A stretch of 64,000 bases of DNA from Ruficoccus amylovorans (GCF_014230085.1 NZ_JACHVB010000013.1:62001-126000), one strand, 5' to 3'. Counted from the first letter of the stretch, positions 53,875 through 63,136 are shown. Numbers and translations: made by a program. The notes: generated by a model not told the origin, from the sequence alone.

Positions 53875-54471
53875 CTAAAAGTCTCTGCGCCCGTCGAGGG
53901 CGCTTTTGAGGGTGGCGGAGTCGGCGTAGGTGATGCCGCCGCCGCTGGGCAGGCCAAAGCCGATGCGCGAAAGCCGGATGTCCGCGCGCCCGGCCAGGAG
54001 CTCGTCCTGGATGTAGTGGCAGGTAGCCTCGCCCTCGATATCGTTGGACAGCGCGAGGATCAGCTCCTGCACCTCGCCCTCCTCGATCCGGCGGCGCAGG
54101 CTGGCGAAGTTCAGGTTCGACGGGCCGACGCCGTGCAGCGGCGAAAGCTTGCCGTGGAGCACGTGGTACACGCCGCGATAGACGCCCGAACGCTCAATCG
54201 CGAGCAGGTCGGGGACGGTTTCGACAACGCAGGTCACCTCGCGGTGACGCGCCGGGTCGGCGTAAATGGCGCAGGTATCGGCCTCGGTCAGATTCCCGGT
54301 GATCGGGCAGCGACGCAGGTTGGCGGCGGCCTGCCGCAACGCCTCGACCAGCGGCTCCAGCCGCTCGGGCTTTTCCACCAGCAGATGCAGCGCGATCCGC
54401 TCGGCCGAGCGATAGCCCAGACCGGGCAACTGCTTCAGAAGCTGCTCCACCTTTTCCAGAGATTCCGACAT
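53875..54471 (-). CDS. recR: Recombination protein RecR with a half-degenerate zinc finger
   Basis: RecR acts with RecO/RecF to load RecA at gaps. The 198-residue protein has the N-terminal HhH region (LKQLPGLGYRSAERIALHLL, 12-31), the zinc-finger position, and the Toprim domain (CVVETVPDLLAIERSGVYRGVYHVLHGKLSPLHGVGP). In the finger, where the family has four Cys, only Cys55 and Cys67 remain; the second and fourth positions are Thr58 and Tyr70. Tetramer and DNA-binding function should be intact otherwise. ybaB/ebfC is not adjacent. Confidence 0.93.
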   Translation of the reverse strand: MSESLEKVEQLLKQLPGLGYRSAERIALHLLVEKPERLEPLVEALRQAAANLRRCPITGNLTEADTCAIYADPARHREVTCVVETVPDLLAIERSGVYRGVYHVLHGKLSPLHGVGPSNLNFASLRRRIEEGEVQELILALSNDIEGEATCHYIQDELLAGRADIRLSRIGFGLPSGGGITYADSATLKSALDGRRDF

Positions 54472-54519
54472 GACGTAGGCAGGGAAACAAACACCCGCAC
54501 CGGGGGCTTGTCACGTCAT

Positions 54520-55041
54520 TTATGCGGGGAGCAGCGGGCGAACCATCAGCCGGGAACCCTCGCCGTAGCTGGCCAGGATTTTCTCCAGCACGGCAACATC
54601 CAGCCCCTCCAGCTCCGTAAAGCCCTGTCGATCCCAGTAGCCGCCCGCCTGCGCCACGGAAACCAGCGACAGACACTCGAACCCGGCGGTCACGGCCATC
54701 TCGCTGATGCTTGCCAGCATACGGACGGCAGTACCGGCCCCGCGACAACGGGCGAGCAGAGTGATGTCGTGCAGGTAAAAACAATCCGGCTTCGGCAACT
54801 GTGCCGGAAAAGGCCGGTCATTTTCCGGACAAGTCCCCAGCAGCCACGGAAAGGCCAGCGCGTAGCCGACAAGCTCGTCCCCTTCCCTCACCACGAGGAA
54901 AAACTCGCCAAAGCGCCCGAAACGGTCCTCAAACACAGCCCGTGATTCGAGCAGGTGCGGCTCGAAAGACGCCTGCTGGACCTGGATCGCAGCCGGGATG
55001 TCCCCGGCCCGCATCGCGTCGATGATAAGCGGTACAGCCAT
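54520..55041 (-). CDS. GNAT-family N-acetyltransferase
   Basis: The 173-residue protein has a GNAT fold: PAAIQVQQASFEPHLLESRAVFEDRFGRFGEFFLVVREGDELVGYALAFPW, then a beta-4 strand CFYLHDITLLARCRGAGTAVRMLASISEMAV with the acetyl-CoA binding pattern (R/Q-x-x-G-x-G/A: RCRGAGTA, about 110-117). Substrate unknown. It lies 48 bp upstream of recR on the same strand, an accidental-looking pairing. Confidence 0.85.
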   Translation of the reverse strand: MAVPLIIDAMRAGDIPAAIQVQQASFEPHLLESRAVFEDRFGRFGEFFLVVREGDELVGYALAFPWLLGTCPENDRPFPAQLPKPDCFYLHDITLLARCRGAGTAVRMLASISEMAVTAGFECLSLVSVAQAGGYWDRQGFTELEGLDVAVLEKILASYGEGSRLMVRPLLPA

Positions 55042-55176
55042 GATAGCAGAATGTTCCCGCCGCGCATCAGTGGCCGGTCAGGCAATTCCGGCAAGCATCG
55101 GACAAGAAAACGCCCACTGCCGGTTGCCGGAGGCTAGACAGCGCCTCCGGCAACCACAGGGCGGTAAAACGAGAGA

Positions 55177-55263
55177 AAATGGCTAAATGATTGAATGGTT
55201 AATCGTTGTTTCCGGCGTTCAGCGTTCAGCATTCAACAATTAACCATTAACAATCAGCCATTT
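55177..55263. repeat. Palindromic repeat (AATGGTTAAT type) downstream of lpd
   Basis: AAATGGCTAAATGATTGAAT...GGTTAATCGTTGTT (55177-55210) is the imperfect inverted copy of 55235-55263 (AACAATTAACCATTAACAAT...). The loop contains the direct repeat GTTCAGC twice. It is AT-rich in a GC-rich genome, and its distance of 3 bp from the lpd stop makes a transcription-termination role possible. Confidence 0.55.
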
Positions 55264-55265
55264 AA

Positions 55266-56663
55266 CTAAATATGGATCGCTTCGCCGTGGGTGGCGGCAG
55301 CGGCTTCCATGAGGGCCTCGCTGAGGGTCGGGTGGGCGTGGATGGTCCCGTGGATTTCCTCCCAGGTGGCTTCCAGTTCCATGCCCAGCGCGTACTCGGC
55401 GATCAGCTCGGTGGCTTCATGCCCGGTGATGTGCGCCCCGAGGATTTCGCCATCCTCTTCGGCCACGATCAGCTTGACGAAGCCGTCTGACTCGGCGGCG
55501 GCCACCGCCTTGCCGGAGGCGGTGAAGGGGAACTTCCCGATCTTGTACTTGATGCCCTTTTCCTTCACGTCGCGCTCAGTCATGCCAATGCTGGCGACCT
55601 GCGGCTGGCAGTAGGTGCATCCGGGGAAGCGCTCCATCGGACGCGGTTCCCCGTGGCCGAACATGCCATTAACAGCCTGCACGGCCTCGTAGGTGGCGAC
55701 GTGGGCGAGCCAGGGCGGTCCGATGATGTCGCCGGCGGCGTAGATACCCTTGACGGAAGTGTTGTAGTGGCGGTCCACCTTGATGTACTTGCGGTCCATC
55801 TCCAGCTTGACCTTCTTGGACAGCAGGCCGTCCATATTGGCCTGGACACCGATGGCCACGAGCAGGCTCTCGGCCTTGAGCGGGGTGATCTTGTCGCCCT
55901 TGACCGCGTCGAGGGTGACGCCGTCGTCGGTCACGGCGATATTTTCAGCTTTGGTGTCGGTGTGGATCGTGACGCCCTGCTTCTTGAAATCGCGCTCGAC
56001 AAACTTCGACACCTCGTCGTCCTCAACCGGCAGGACGTTCGGGAGCATTTCGACAATAGTGACCTCGCAGCCGAAGGAGTTCATGAAGTAGGCGAACTCC
56101 ATCCCGATGGCACCGGCCCCGAGCACGATGCAGGACTTGGGCAGATCGCGGCGGTCGAGGATCTCGCGGGCCGTCATGACGCGCTTGCCGTCAGCCTTGA
56201 GGCCGGGAAGCATGCGGGCGCGACACCCGGTGGCGACGAGGACATTCTTCGTGGAAAGGATCTTGCCCTTGTCCTCGCCGTCGGTGATCTCGACCAGGCC
56301 GGGGACGTTGATCTGGGCCTTGCCACGGATGTACTCGACCTTGTTCTTGCGGAAGAGGAACTCGATGCCCTTGGCCATCTGGTTGGCGACGCCGCGCGAA
56401 CGCTCGACGACCTTCGCGAAGTCCACCTCAATGCCTCCGACCTTGAAGCCGAAGTCCTCGGCGTGAAGCATGGTGCGGTAGAGTTCGGCGCTCTTGAGCA
56501 GGGCCTTGGAGGGAATGCAGCCCCAGTTCAGGCAGGTGCCGCCCGCGCGTTCCATTTCAACGCAGGCCACTTTCTTGCCCAATTGCCCGGCGCGAATAGC
56601 GCCCGCGTACCCGGCGGGTCCGCCGCCGATTACTACCAGATCGTATGTCGGTTCGTCTGCCAT
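55266..56663 (-). CDS. lpdA: Dihydrolipoyl dehydrogenase (E3)
   Basis: E3 reoxidises dihydrolipoamide in 2-oxoacid dehydrogenase and glycine-cleavage complexes. The ATG at 56663 (MADEPTYDLVVIGGGPAGYAGAIRAG) gives 465 residues. The redox disulfide is in GGTCLNWGCIPSKALL, the FAD and NAD motifs are GGGPAGYAGA and GAGAIGMEFAYFMNSFG, and the C-terminal active-site HAHPTLSEAL with the catalytic His is present. No E1 or E2 genes are adjacent, so it is a stand-alone lpd gene. Confidence 0.96.
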   Translation of the reverse strand: MADEPTYDLVVIGGGPAGYAGAIRAGQLGKKVACVEMERAGGTCLNWGCIPSKALLKSAELYRTMLHAEDFGFKVGGIEVDFAKVVERSRGVANQMAKGIEFLFRKNKVEYIRGKAQINVPGLVEITDGEDKGKILSTKNVLVATGCRARMLPGLKADGKRVMTAREILDRRDLPKSCIVLGAGAIGMEFAYFMNSFGCEVTIVEMLPNVLPVEDDEVSKFVERDFKKQGVTIHTDTKAENIAVTDDGVTLDAVKGDKITPLKAESLLVAIGVQANMDGLLSKKVKLEMDRKYIKVDRHYNTSVKGIYAAGDIIGPPWLAHVATYEAVQAVNGMFGHGEPRPMERFPGCTYCQPQVASIGMTERDVKEKGIKYKIGKFPFTASGKAVAAAESDGFVKLIVAEEDGEILGAHITGHEATELIAEYALGMELEATWEEIHGTIHAHPTLSEALMEAAAATHGEAIHI

Positions 56664-56809
56664 AACGGTATTTCTTTGTAAAAAAAGGGAACTAAAGCCG
56701 CATTCGGGGTGCCCGTCAATGCCGCTTCGGGCTTGTCGCAAAATAGGAACCCCGCTCCCCTGCCCTGTGAACGCGTTTGCAGGCGGGATTCAGGGACCGA
56801 CGCCAGCCC

Positions 56810-57292
56810 TCAGATGTCGATCACATCGTCGTCGTTGCCGGAGAGGTTTTTGCGCGCGGAGGAGTCCGGACCTTTTCCGGGAGGGCCGGAACGCCGGACC
56901 GTGACCTTGACCCGGCTGCCGCCGACGAGAAGGTTAGCCGCGAGGCTGACCAGGCTGATGACCAGCGCCACCCAGAGCGCCGACCAGAAAGAGGCCAACT
57001 GGAAGCCCGGCACGACCGCCTCGACCAGCAGGAGCACGAGGGCATTAATCACGACCAGCCCAAAGCCGAAAGTCAGCACGACAAAGGGCAGCGCGAACAG
57101 AATCAGCACCGGCCGAATAACGAGGTTGAACAGGCTCAGCAGGAGCACAACCAGCACGAGCGTCCCCCGGCTGTCGTAGTGCACACCGTCGCTCAGGCTG
57201 GAGGCGATCAGCACCCCAAGTGCGATCAGCACCCAGCTTTGCAGGAGCTTGACGAAGTTGATCTGGCCTTTGCGCGCGGGTCGGTTATCCAC
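56810..57292 (-). CDS. Phage-holin-family-IV-like small membrane protein
   Basis: The coding frame is open to 57436, overlapping the next gene, but a GTG at 57292 starts a 160-residue protein of the expected type (VDNRPARKGQINFVKLLQSWVLIALGV). Four membrane helices follow (about 15-32, 37-58, 66-88 and 96-121), then a Lys/Arg-rich RVKVTVRR and an acidic tail NDDDVIDI. This four-TM pattern with FNLVIRPVLILFALPFVVLTFGFGLVVINALVLLL matches the mycobacterial-4-TMS holin superfamily IV (YvlD-like); function unknown and not evidence of a prophage. Confidence 0.75.
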   Translation of the reverse strand: MDNRPARKGQINFVKLLQSWVLIALGVLIASSLSDGVHYDSRGTLVLVVLLLSLFNLVIRPVLILFALPFVVLTFGFGLVVINALVLLLVEAVVPGFQLASFWSALWVALVISLVSLAANLLVGGSRVKVTVRRSGPPGKGPDSSARKNLSGNDDDVIDI

Positions 57293-57341
57293 GGGCAGAC
57301 TTTCGCACGGCTTGGACGAGGACGCAACCCCGCAGTCCGGT

Positions 57342-57839
57342 TCATTCCTCGGAAGCCGACGAGCCGATCCCGCGGAGAATGCGCATCGGATAGGCCTGTG
57401 TGCCGTTAGTATCCTCTTCAGCGGAGTCGTCCGCATCGGCGGTCTTGAGCACCAGCCACACCCGGTAGTACAGAGGCTGCGTCAGCACCCGCGGACTGGT
57501 CAGGTAAACATTGCCAGGCCCGGCGTTTAACACGGTCGTCAGCATGAGGTTGGTCGCCGCGCTACCGATTGCTTTACGGTAGCGAACCAGTGCGCTCGGA
57601 AACACCGGCTCCATAATCTTCCCCTCCGGATCGAGAAAATAGACCCGCAGGTTCGTCCCGATGAAACGCAGGTTGACCGTGCCGGGCACCTCTCCTTGCA
57701 GTGGGAAGTAAATACCGTCTTCCGGCAGCTCATCCCCAATCTCAAGCGCATTGATATCAACCGCTTGCGCATCTTCAGCCACAGCGTGGTAACCGGTCAC
57801 AAAAAAACAGACAAGACCGAGAAGCAGGAACCGGATCAT
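57342..57839 (-). CDS. Secreted hypothetical protein
   Basis: From the ATG at 57839 the protein has 165 residues with a signal peptide (MIRFLLLGLVCFFVTGYHAVA, cleavage near 21-22). The mature part is mainly beta strands: GDELPEDGIYFPLQGEVPGTVNLRFIGTNLRVYFLDPEGKIM and LTTVLNAGPGNVYLTSPRVLTQPLYYRVWLVLKT, then a disordered acidic stretch. No family recognised. It may be envelope-located; it is 49 bp upstream of the holin-like gene. Confidence 0.65.
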   Translation of the reverse strand: MIRFLLLGLVCFFVTGYHAVAEDAQAVDINALEIGDELPEDGIYFPLQGEVPGTVNLRFIGTNLRVYFLDPEGKIMEPVFPSALVRYRKAIGSAATNLMLTTVLNAGPGNVYLTSPRVLTQPLYYRVWLVLKTADADDSAEEDTNGTQAYPMRILRGIGSSASEE

Positions 57840-58060
57840 GCGGTCAACCCTAGCAGGGCTCTCCCCTGCCCTCAAGCGCGAACTCATTTGCCAGTCCCGG
57901 TTGACAGAATTTTGATAAAAACCCTTAATGCCCTGGCTCAAAGGACGTTATAAATAAACCTGAAAATGTTTCCAGAAACCGCACCTAAAGCACTTGTCCA
58001 AAGCGCCGTTGTGACGATATTATTAGTATAGAAATTTTCGTCAGTTTCAGTATTCACGTC

Positions 58061-59284
58061 ATGGTCCGAACCTCCATCGCCAGTCGCCTCTTCCACGCAA
58101 CCGCTCACCTCGCAGCTTGCGTGGCCTTGGCCTGCACCCCCTTTACCCTCCTCGCCAACAACGGAAATGGCAATGGGAACGGCAACGGCAATGGCAACAA
58201 CGGCAGCAGTTCCAACGTTTACAACTGGGTAGGAAGCCCTTGGTACAACGGTTGGTCCCAAGGCTCCAACTGGGCCGGGGGCACCGCTCCGCCGTCGCAG
58301 TACGACGACCCGGCGGCGGCCAATACGATCATGAACTTTGGGACGGGCACCTCCTCCTTCAATGACGGGTGGATCCATACCCAGAAGGAAATCCACTTTC
58401 TGGACAGCCTCGGAAACTCGACTTACACGATCAACAACAACTCCTCCGTCAAGATCTTCAAGTTTACCAACGCCCCGGTCATCAGCGTCGATCATACCGG
58501 CACGGCGATTATCAACAGTGGCGTGGACTTTCAGGAAAATATCCTCATAACCGGCAACAATGGCGGCACCCTGAATATCAATGGTGCGATCAACAAAGGC
58601 TGGCAATGGGAGCCGGTCGCCCCCACCGGCGGTATCACCAAGGAAGGTAACAGCACCCTCATCCTGAGCGGCTCCGAGTCCAACAAGCTCAACAGCCTCA
58701 CCATTGAAAACGGGACCGTCGTGCTGAACAAAACCGGCGGAGCCACCGCCGCTTCCGGCAATATTTCCATCAACGGCGGCACCCTCTTGCTGGCCTCCTC
58801 CAACCAGATCGCCGACAACACCACGATGAACCTGAACGGCGGCACCTTCGCCACCGCGGGCAATTCCGAGCGCCTCGGCACCTTGACCCTCTCCTCCTCC
58901 TCGACCATCGACCTGGGCCAGAGCGGCACGGTCAACTTTGCCGACAGCAGCGGCACCTCCTGGAGCGGCAGCCTCGTCATCACCAACTGGAGCGGCGACT
59001 CCTCCGGCGAGGGCAACGGCTTTAGCCAGATCTACTTCGGCACCGACGCCAGCAGCCTCACGGCCGACCAGTTGAACTCCATCACCTTTGTCAACCCGGA
59101 CGGCTACAGCCCCGGCATTTACGGCGCGAAGCTGCTCGACAACGGCCAACTCGTCCCCTTCTCCAGCTTTTCGGTCATCCCCGAACCCAGCACGGTCATG
59201 GGCGGCATTCTGATGACGCTCGGCGCGGCCTTCCTCGGCTGGCGACAGTGGCGCAAGAGCCGGGTAGCAGACCCACACTCTTGA
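58061..59284 (+). CDS. PEP-CTERM-sorted secreted protein with beta-strand repeats
   Basis: The 407-residue protein has a signal peptide (about 1-32), a low-complexity Asn-Gly segment (NGNGNGNGNGNN), then autotransporter-associated beta-strand-repeat-like sequence: GGTLNINGAINKG, GGITKEGNSTLILSGSESNKLNSLTIENGTVVLNKTGG and NISINGGTLLLASSNQI (about 165-250). The C-terminus is a textbook PEP-CTERM tail, IPEPSTVMGGILMTLGAAFLGW then RQWRKSR (about 375-403), the substrate of an exosortase. It should end up at the cell surface, linked to extracellular polysaccharide. Exosortase genes are not in the window. Confidence 0.92.
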   Translation: MVRTSIASRLFHATAHLAACVALACTPFTLLANNGNGNGNGNGNGNNGSSSNVYNWVGSPWYNGWSQGSNWAGGTAPPSQYDDPAAANTIMNFGTGTSSFNDGWIHTQKEIHFLDSLGNSTYTINNNSSVKIFKFTNAPVISVDHTGTAIINSGVDFQENILITGNNGGTLNINGAINKGWQWEPVAPTGGITKEGNSTLILSGSESNKLNSLTIENGTVVLNKTGGATAASGNISINGGTLLLASSNQIADNTTMNLNGGTFATAGNSERLGTLTLSSSSTIDLGQSGTVNFADSSGTSWSGSLVITNWSGDSSGEGNGFSQIYFGTDASSLTADQLNSITFVNPDGYSPGIYGAKLLDNGQLVPFSSFSVIPEPSTVMGGILMTLGAAFLGWRQWRKSRVADPHS

Positions 59285-59440
59285 TATCCGATCCAGTCAA
59301 AGCCTGTCCGGGGCAAAACCTTTCATTGTCATCAGCCTGTTACCGCCAAAGCATTGTTCAACGGCCAACTCGATACCGGGGATTGAGCGCTGGGAATCCT
59401 GAGATCATTGATTTTCAGAACCTTATCCCTGTTTCAGCAT

Positions 59441-59464
59441 GCATTGGCACGGAGGGACCAATGC
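59441..59464. repeat. Small perfect hairpin in the PEP-CTERM to tRNA-Ser gap
   Basis: GCATTGG and CCAATGC form a 7-bp perfect stem with a 10-nt loop (CACGGAGGGA). It is the only structure noticed in the 294-bp gap 59285-59578, where no coding signal is convincing. Function unknown; there is no T-tract, so it is not a terminator. Confidence 0.3.
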
Positions 59465-59578
59465 CGGGGTGGATGGTAAGGAGATACGAACTTTCGTTAC
59501 GCGATCGAAACCACAAGGGGTAGGCACGCAGTGCCGTAGCACAGCCCCTCAATCGGGTCAAGCGCCGAGCGCTTGTGG

Positions 59579-59663
59579 CGGAGAGGGAGGGATTCGAACC
59601 CCCGGTCCCTTGCGGGACAGCGGTTTTCAAGACCGCCGCAATCGGCCACTCTGCCACCTCTCC
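59579..59663 (-). tRNA. tRNA-Ser (anticodon UGA)
   Basis: The 85-nt minus-strand gene has acceptor GGAGAGG/CCTCTCC with discriminator G, a D-arm TGGCAGAGTGGCCGA, anticodon stem GCGGT/ACCGC with loop CTTGAAA (anticodon TGA), and the long serine-type variable arm GTCCCGCAAGGGAC, plus T-arm GGGTTCGAATCC. The 3' CCA is not encoded. It is a single tRNA gene. Confidence 0.97.
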
Positions 59664-59896
59664 TGATTGAAGGGGCGCAAGCTAGCGGATTTTTCTCGGA
59701 AGGGAAAGGGCAATTTTTCACCGGACAGGAGACTTTCCAGGCCTGTACTCCTACGCCCCTCCCCCCTGCTCATTGCCATTAGTCACGCCCGGCAGCAGAC
59801 AAGGCGCCAACATCCTCTCTCCCACGCAAGGAGAGGTAAACAAAGGCAGTTCAGATTTGCCAGAAATGCGGTCGTGGGCATAATTAAGAAGCAGAC

Positions 59897-62173
59897 ATGT
59901 CCGACTGTTGCTCTCATCATAAAAAAGAGGAAAAACCGGCCGCCAGCGAAGCTCCCGCCAAGAAGCCTTGCTGCCACGGACATCACGGCGACGCCCACGC
60001 CAGGCACCACCACGGACCGCAAAAGCCCGCCGGGCCAGTCATCCCAGGGGTGACGATGTACATCTGCCCGATGTGTCCGGGCGTGCGCCAGGCTGGGCCG
60101 GGCGTGTGCCCCAAGTGCGGCATGGCGCTCGAACCCGAGGACGCCAGCGCGGGCGACGAAGCGGCCCGGGAAGAGTTCCGGGCGATGGCGCGGCGGTTCT
60201 GGGGCTCGCTCGTTTTCAGCATTCCGGTCTTCCTGCTGGCCATGCTCCCGATGGCCTGGCCCGGCATGAACGACCTGCTCCCCCACACCGCCAACCGCTG
60301 GGTCCAGTTCATCCTGACCCTGCCGGTGGTCTTCTGGGCGGGAAATTTCGTCTTCACGCGCGGGTTCAAGTCGCTGCAAGGCTTCAACCTGAACATGTTC
60401 ACACTCATCATGACCGGCGCGGGTGCGGCCTTTATCTTTTCGACCGTCGCGTTGCTGACTCCGGGGATTTTCCCGGACTCGTTCCGGGGGCACGGCGGCG
60501 AGGTCCATGTCTATTTTGAATCGACCGCCGTCATCCTCTCGCTCGTGCTCCTCGGGCAGATGCTCGAAGCCCGCGCCCGTGGCCGCACCGGCGAGGCGTT
60601 GCGGGCGCTCATGGACCAGGCGGCCAAGACCGCCCGGGTCGTCCACGACGACGGCAGCGAGGAGGAAATCGACATTGCCAACGTCGAGAAAGGCATGTGG
60701 CTACGCGTCAAACCAGGCGAAAAGGTACCCGTGGACGGCGTCATCGTAGAGGGCGGCAGCTCGGTGGACGAGTCCATGCTCACCGGCGAATCCCTCCCGG
60801 TGGAAAAAACGGTGGATGACACTGTAACCGGCGGCACACTCAACGAGCGCGGCTCATTTATCATGCAGGCGGAGCAGGTCGGAGCCGACACCGTGCTGGC
60901 CCATATCGTGGCCCAGGTCGCCGAGGCCCAGCGCAGCCGCGCCCCCGTCCAGGCCGTGGCCGACAAGGTGGCGGGCATTTTCGTGCCGGTGGTCGTCGGC
61001 ATCGCGATTATATCCTTTATCTGCTGGGCGCTCTGGGGTCCTGCCCCTGCCCTCACCTACGCTTTTGTCAATGCCGTGGCCGTGCTCATCATCGCCTGCC
61101 CCTGCGCGCTCGGGCTGGCCACTCCGATTTCCATCATGGTCGGCGTCGGACGCGGCGCGACTGAGGGCATCCTGATCAAAAACGCCGAGAGTCTGGAAAA
61201 GCTAGAAAAAATCGACACCCTCTGCCTCGACAAGACCGGCACCCTGACCGAGGGCAAGCCCGCCCTGACCGACCTTGCCGCCGTCGGCGAGGTCGGGGAG
61301 GATGAGGTGCTGCGTCTGGCCGCCTCGCTCGAACAAGGCAGCGAGCACCCACTGGCCGCGGCCATTGCCAACGCCGCCCGCGAGCGCAAGCTCGACCTGT
61401 CCAAAGCCAGCGACTTCGAGTCCGTCACCGGCGGCGGCATCAAGGGCCAAGTCGACGGCTCAGCCCTCCGGGTCGGCAACGAGGAATTCGCAACTGGCGG
61501 AAGTTCCCTGCCAAAGTCACTGGCAGACAAAGCCTCCACCCTCAGCGCCGAGGGCAAGACGGTCATGTTTGTCGCCCGGGGGGAATCTGTGCTCGGCTTC
61601 ATTGCGGTGGCCGACCCGATCAAGACCACAACCCCCGAGGCGGTCAAAGCCCTTCAGGCGCGCGGCATCAAACTTGTCATGCTCACCGGCGACAACGAGG
61701 GCACGGCCAAAGCCGTAGCCGGCAAGCTCGGGATCGAAACTTACCGCGCGGGCGTCAAGCCCGGCGACAAAATCGAGGAGGTCAAGCGCCTGCGCCAGCA
61801 AGGCCGCCGTGTGGCCATGGCCGGGGATGGGGTTAACGATGCCCCCGCCCTCAGCGCGGCCGATGTCGGCATCGCCATGGGCACGGGAACGGACGTGGCG
61901 ATGGAGAGCGCCGGGGTCACACTGGTCAAGGGTGACCTGCGCGGCGTCGAGCACGCCATCGCGCTCAGTCACACCGTCATGCGCAACATCCGGCAGAATC
62001 TCTTTTTCGCCTTCATCTACAACGGCGTCGGCGTCCCGGTGGCCGCGGGCATCCTGTACCCCTTTATCGGGGTGCTGCTCAACCCGATGATCGCCGCGCT
62101 CGCCATGAGCCTGAGCTCGGTCTCGGTCATCACCAACGCCCTCCGGCTCAAGTCCACGCCGCTCAAGCGCTAA
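59897..62173 (+). CDS. copA: CopA-type Cu(I)-exporting P1B ATPase with N-terminal Cys/His region and HMBD
   Basis: The 758-residue ATPase has the transmembrane CPC motif ([16 protein letters not shown]), the phosphorylation DKTGTLTEG, the TGES actuator ([12 protein letters not shown]) and [10 protein letters not shown] hinge. The Tyr-Asn ([16 protein letters not shown]) and Met-Ser-Ser ([11 protein letters not shown]) ligands point to the P1B-1 Cu(I) class. Unlike E. coli CopA there are no CxxC HMA domains; residues 1-50 are rich in Cys-Cys and His ([22 protein letters not shown]) and 54-80 is a heavy-metal-binding domain [26 protein letters not shown] nearby regulator (CueR or CsoR) is not present. 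Confidence 0.94.
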   Translation: MSDCCSHHKKEEKPAASEAPAKKPCCHGHHGDAHARHHHGPQKPAGPVIPGVTMYICPMCPGVRQAGPGVCPKCGMALEPEDASAGDEAAREEFRAMARRFWGSLVFSIPVFLLAMLPMAWPGMNDLLPHTANRWVQFILTLPVVFWAGNFVFTRGFKSLQGFNLNMFTLIMTGAGAAFIFSTVALLTPGIFPDSFRGHGGEVHVYFESTAVILSLVLLGQMLEARARGRTGEALRALMDQAAKTARVVHDDGSEEEIDIANVEKGMWLRVKPGEKVPVDGVIVEGGSSVDESMLTGESLPVEKTVDDTVTGGTLNERGSFIMQAEQVGADTVLAHIVAQVAEAQRSRAPVQAVADKVAGIFVPVVVGIAIISFICWALWGPAPALTYAFVNAVAVLIIACPCALGLATPISIMVGVGRGATEGILIKNAESLEKLEKIDTLCLDKTGTLTEGKPALTDLAAVGEVGEDEVLRLAASLEQGSEHPLAAAIANAARERKLDLSKASDFESVTGGGIKGQVDGSALRVGNEEFATGGSSLPKSLADKASTLSAEGKTVMFVARGESVLGFIAVADPIKTTTPEAVKALQARGIKLVMLTGDNEGTAKAVAGKLGIETYRAGVKPGDKIEEVKRLRQQGRRVAMAGDGVNDAPALSAADVGIAMGTGTDVAMESAGVTLVKGDLRGVEHAIALSHTVMRNIRQNLFFAFIYNGVGVPVAAGILYPFIGVLLNPMIAALAMSLSSVSVITNALRLKSTPLKR

Positions 62174-62203
62174 GCGCCAGCGCCTCTCAACGCCCCCTTC
62201 CAC

Positions 62204-62716
62204 GTGTCCCGCCGCCGCCTGCCGCCACCGCCCAAGGAACACCTGCTGGTTGACGGCTACAACCTGATGCACGCCTGGCCGGAAACCCGGCGGCTGTTGA
62301 GGCGCGACATCGACGGTGCCCGCGAACGCTTCCTCGATACGGTGCGCATCATTCACGACATCGGCGGCGTGCGCACGACCGTTGTTTTCGACGGGCGCGG
62401 ACTCAAGCCCGAGGTCGAATATCCCGGCGGCGCCACGACCTTCGCGGTGGTCTTTTCCCCGGCCGGACTCTCCGCCGACGGGGTGATCGAGCAACTTGTC
62501 GCCAAGGCCAAAGACCCGACCACCTGCTCCGTCGCCACCCGTGACAACCTCATCGCCGAGTCCATCCGCGCCTCGGGCGCGGTTGTACTGACTCCGCAGG
62601 ACCTCATGGACTGGGTGGACCGCTGCGCACGCCAGCAAGCGGACACTCTCCGCCAACAACGCCGCAAGCAGCGCCAAACCACCCCCGACCCCAGCCCCTG
62701 GGACATCCTCCCCTAG
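62204..62716 (+). CDS. YacP-like NYN-domain ribonuclease
   Basis: The 170-residue protein starts with GTG at 62204 and has the YacP/NYN PIN-like motif LLVDGYNLMHAWPETRRLL (about 14-32), the acidic residues VVFDGRGL near 60-67, and the C-terminal VATRDNLIAESIRASGAVVLTPQDLMDWV. NYN proteins are predicted metal-dependent RNases; B. subtilis Rae1 (YacP) cleaves mRNA on the ribosome. It is 30 bp after copA and possibly cotranscribed, with no obvious functional link. Confidence 0.85.
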   Translation: MSRRRLPPPPKEHLLVDGYNLMHAWPETRRLLRRDIDGARERFLDTVRIIHDIGGVRTTVVFDGRGLKPEVEYPGGATTFAVVFSPAGLSADGVIEQLVAKAKDPTTCSVATRDNLIAESIRASGAVVLTPQDLMDWVDRCARQQADTLRQQRRKQRQTTPDPSPWDILP

Positions 62717-62832
62717 GCAGGGCGCAGCCCTGCACCCTCGGTGCTGCGCACCGTGATGGGACTCCACCCCAACGGCAGGGCATGCCCTGCACCCTCGGTG
62801 CTGCGCACCGTGATGGGGCTCTGCCCCATCGG
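62717..62832. repeat. Tandem duplication of a 58-bp hairpin-rich unit
   Basis: Two head-to-tail copies (62717-62774 and 62775-62832) differ at only a few positions. Each copy contains the hairpins GCAGGGC..GCCCTGC and CGGTGCTGCGCACCG. It begins directly after the yacP stop and lies in the 494-bp gap to rplI (62717-63210). The rest of that gap holds a few more small inverted repeats (GGAGCCAGAAAGGCTCC, CAGGACTCTGTCCTG) and no believable gene. Confidence 0.8.
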
Positions 62833-63136
62833 AGCCAGAAAGGCTCCTGCCCCGTGAGTGGTACGACTCGCCCGACGAAAAAATACCTGCGTCGGAACAA
62901 ACAAGACATGCCTTTCGCGTGCCGGGGTAGTCGCCTTTTGCACATCGGGGTAACTGATAAGACAGTACGGGTTTTCGTTGCGCCCCCCTGATAGCGTGGG
63001 ACATAGCGGAGTTCGTTTAAGTCGGCGACAATCACCGTGGCCCATGCCGCCGCGTTGGCGGTGGCATGAGTGATCCGACAGGATCACAGCTGCAGGACTC
63101 TGTCCTGCGCCCTCATTGTCCTGTGCGGTCACGCAC

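Noticed and set aside
56810-57292. Prophage signal from the holin-like protein
   Set aside because: Holin superfamily IV (YvlD-like) membrane proteins are common chromosomal genes and no other phage gene is present.
56777-57409. Plus-strand frame of 210 codons opposite the holin-like gene
   Set aside because: The minus-strand protein has four clean membrane helices; the plus frame is Gln/Arg/His-rich shadow sequence.
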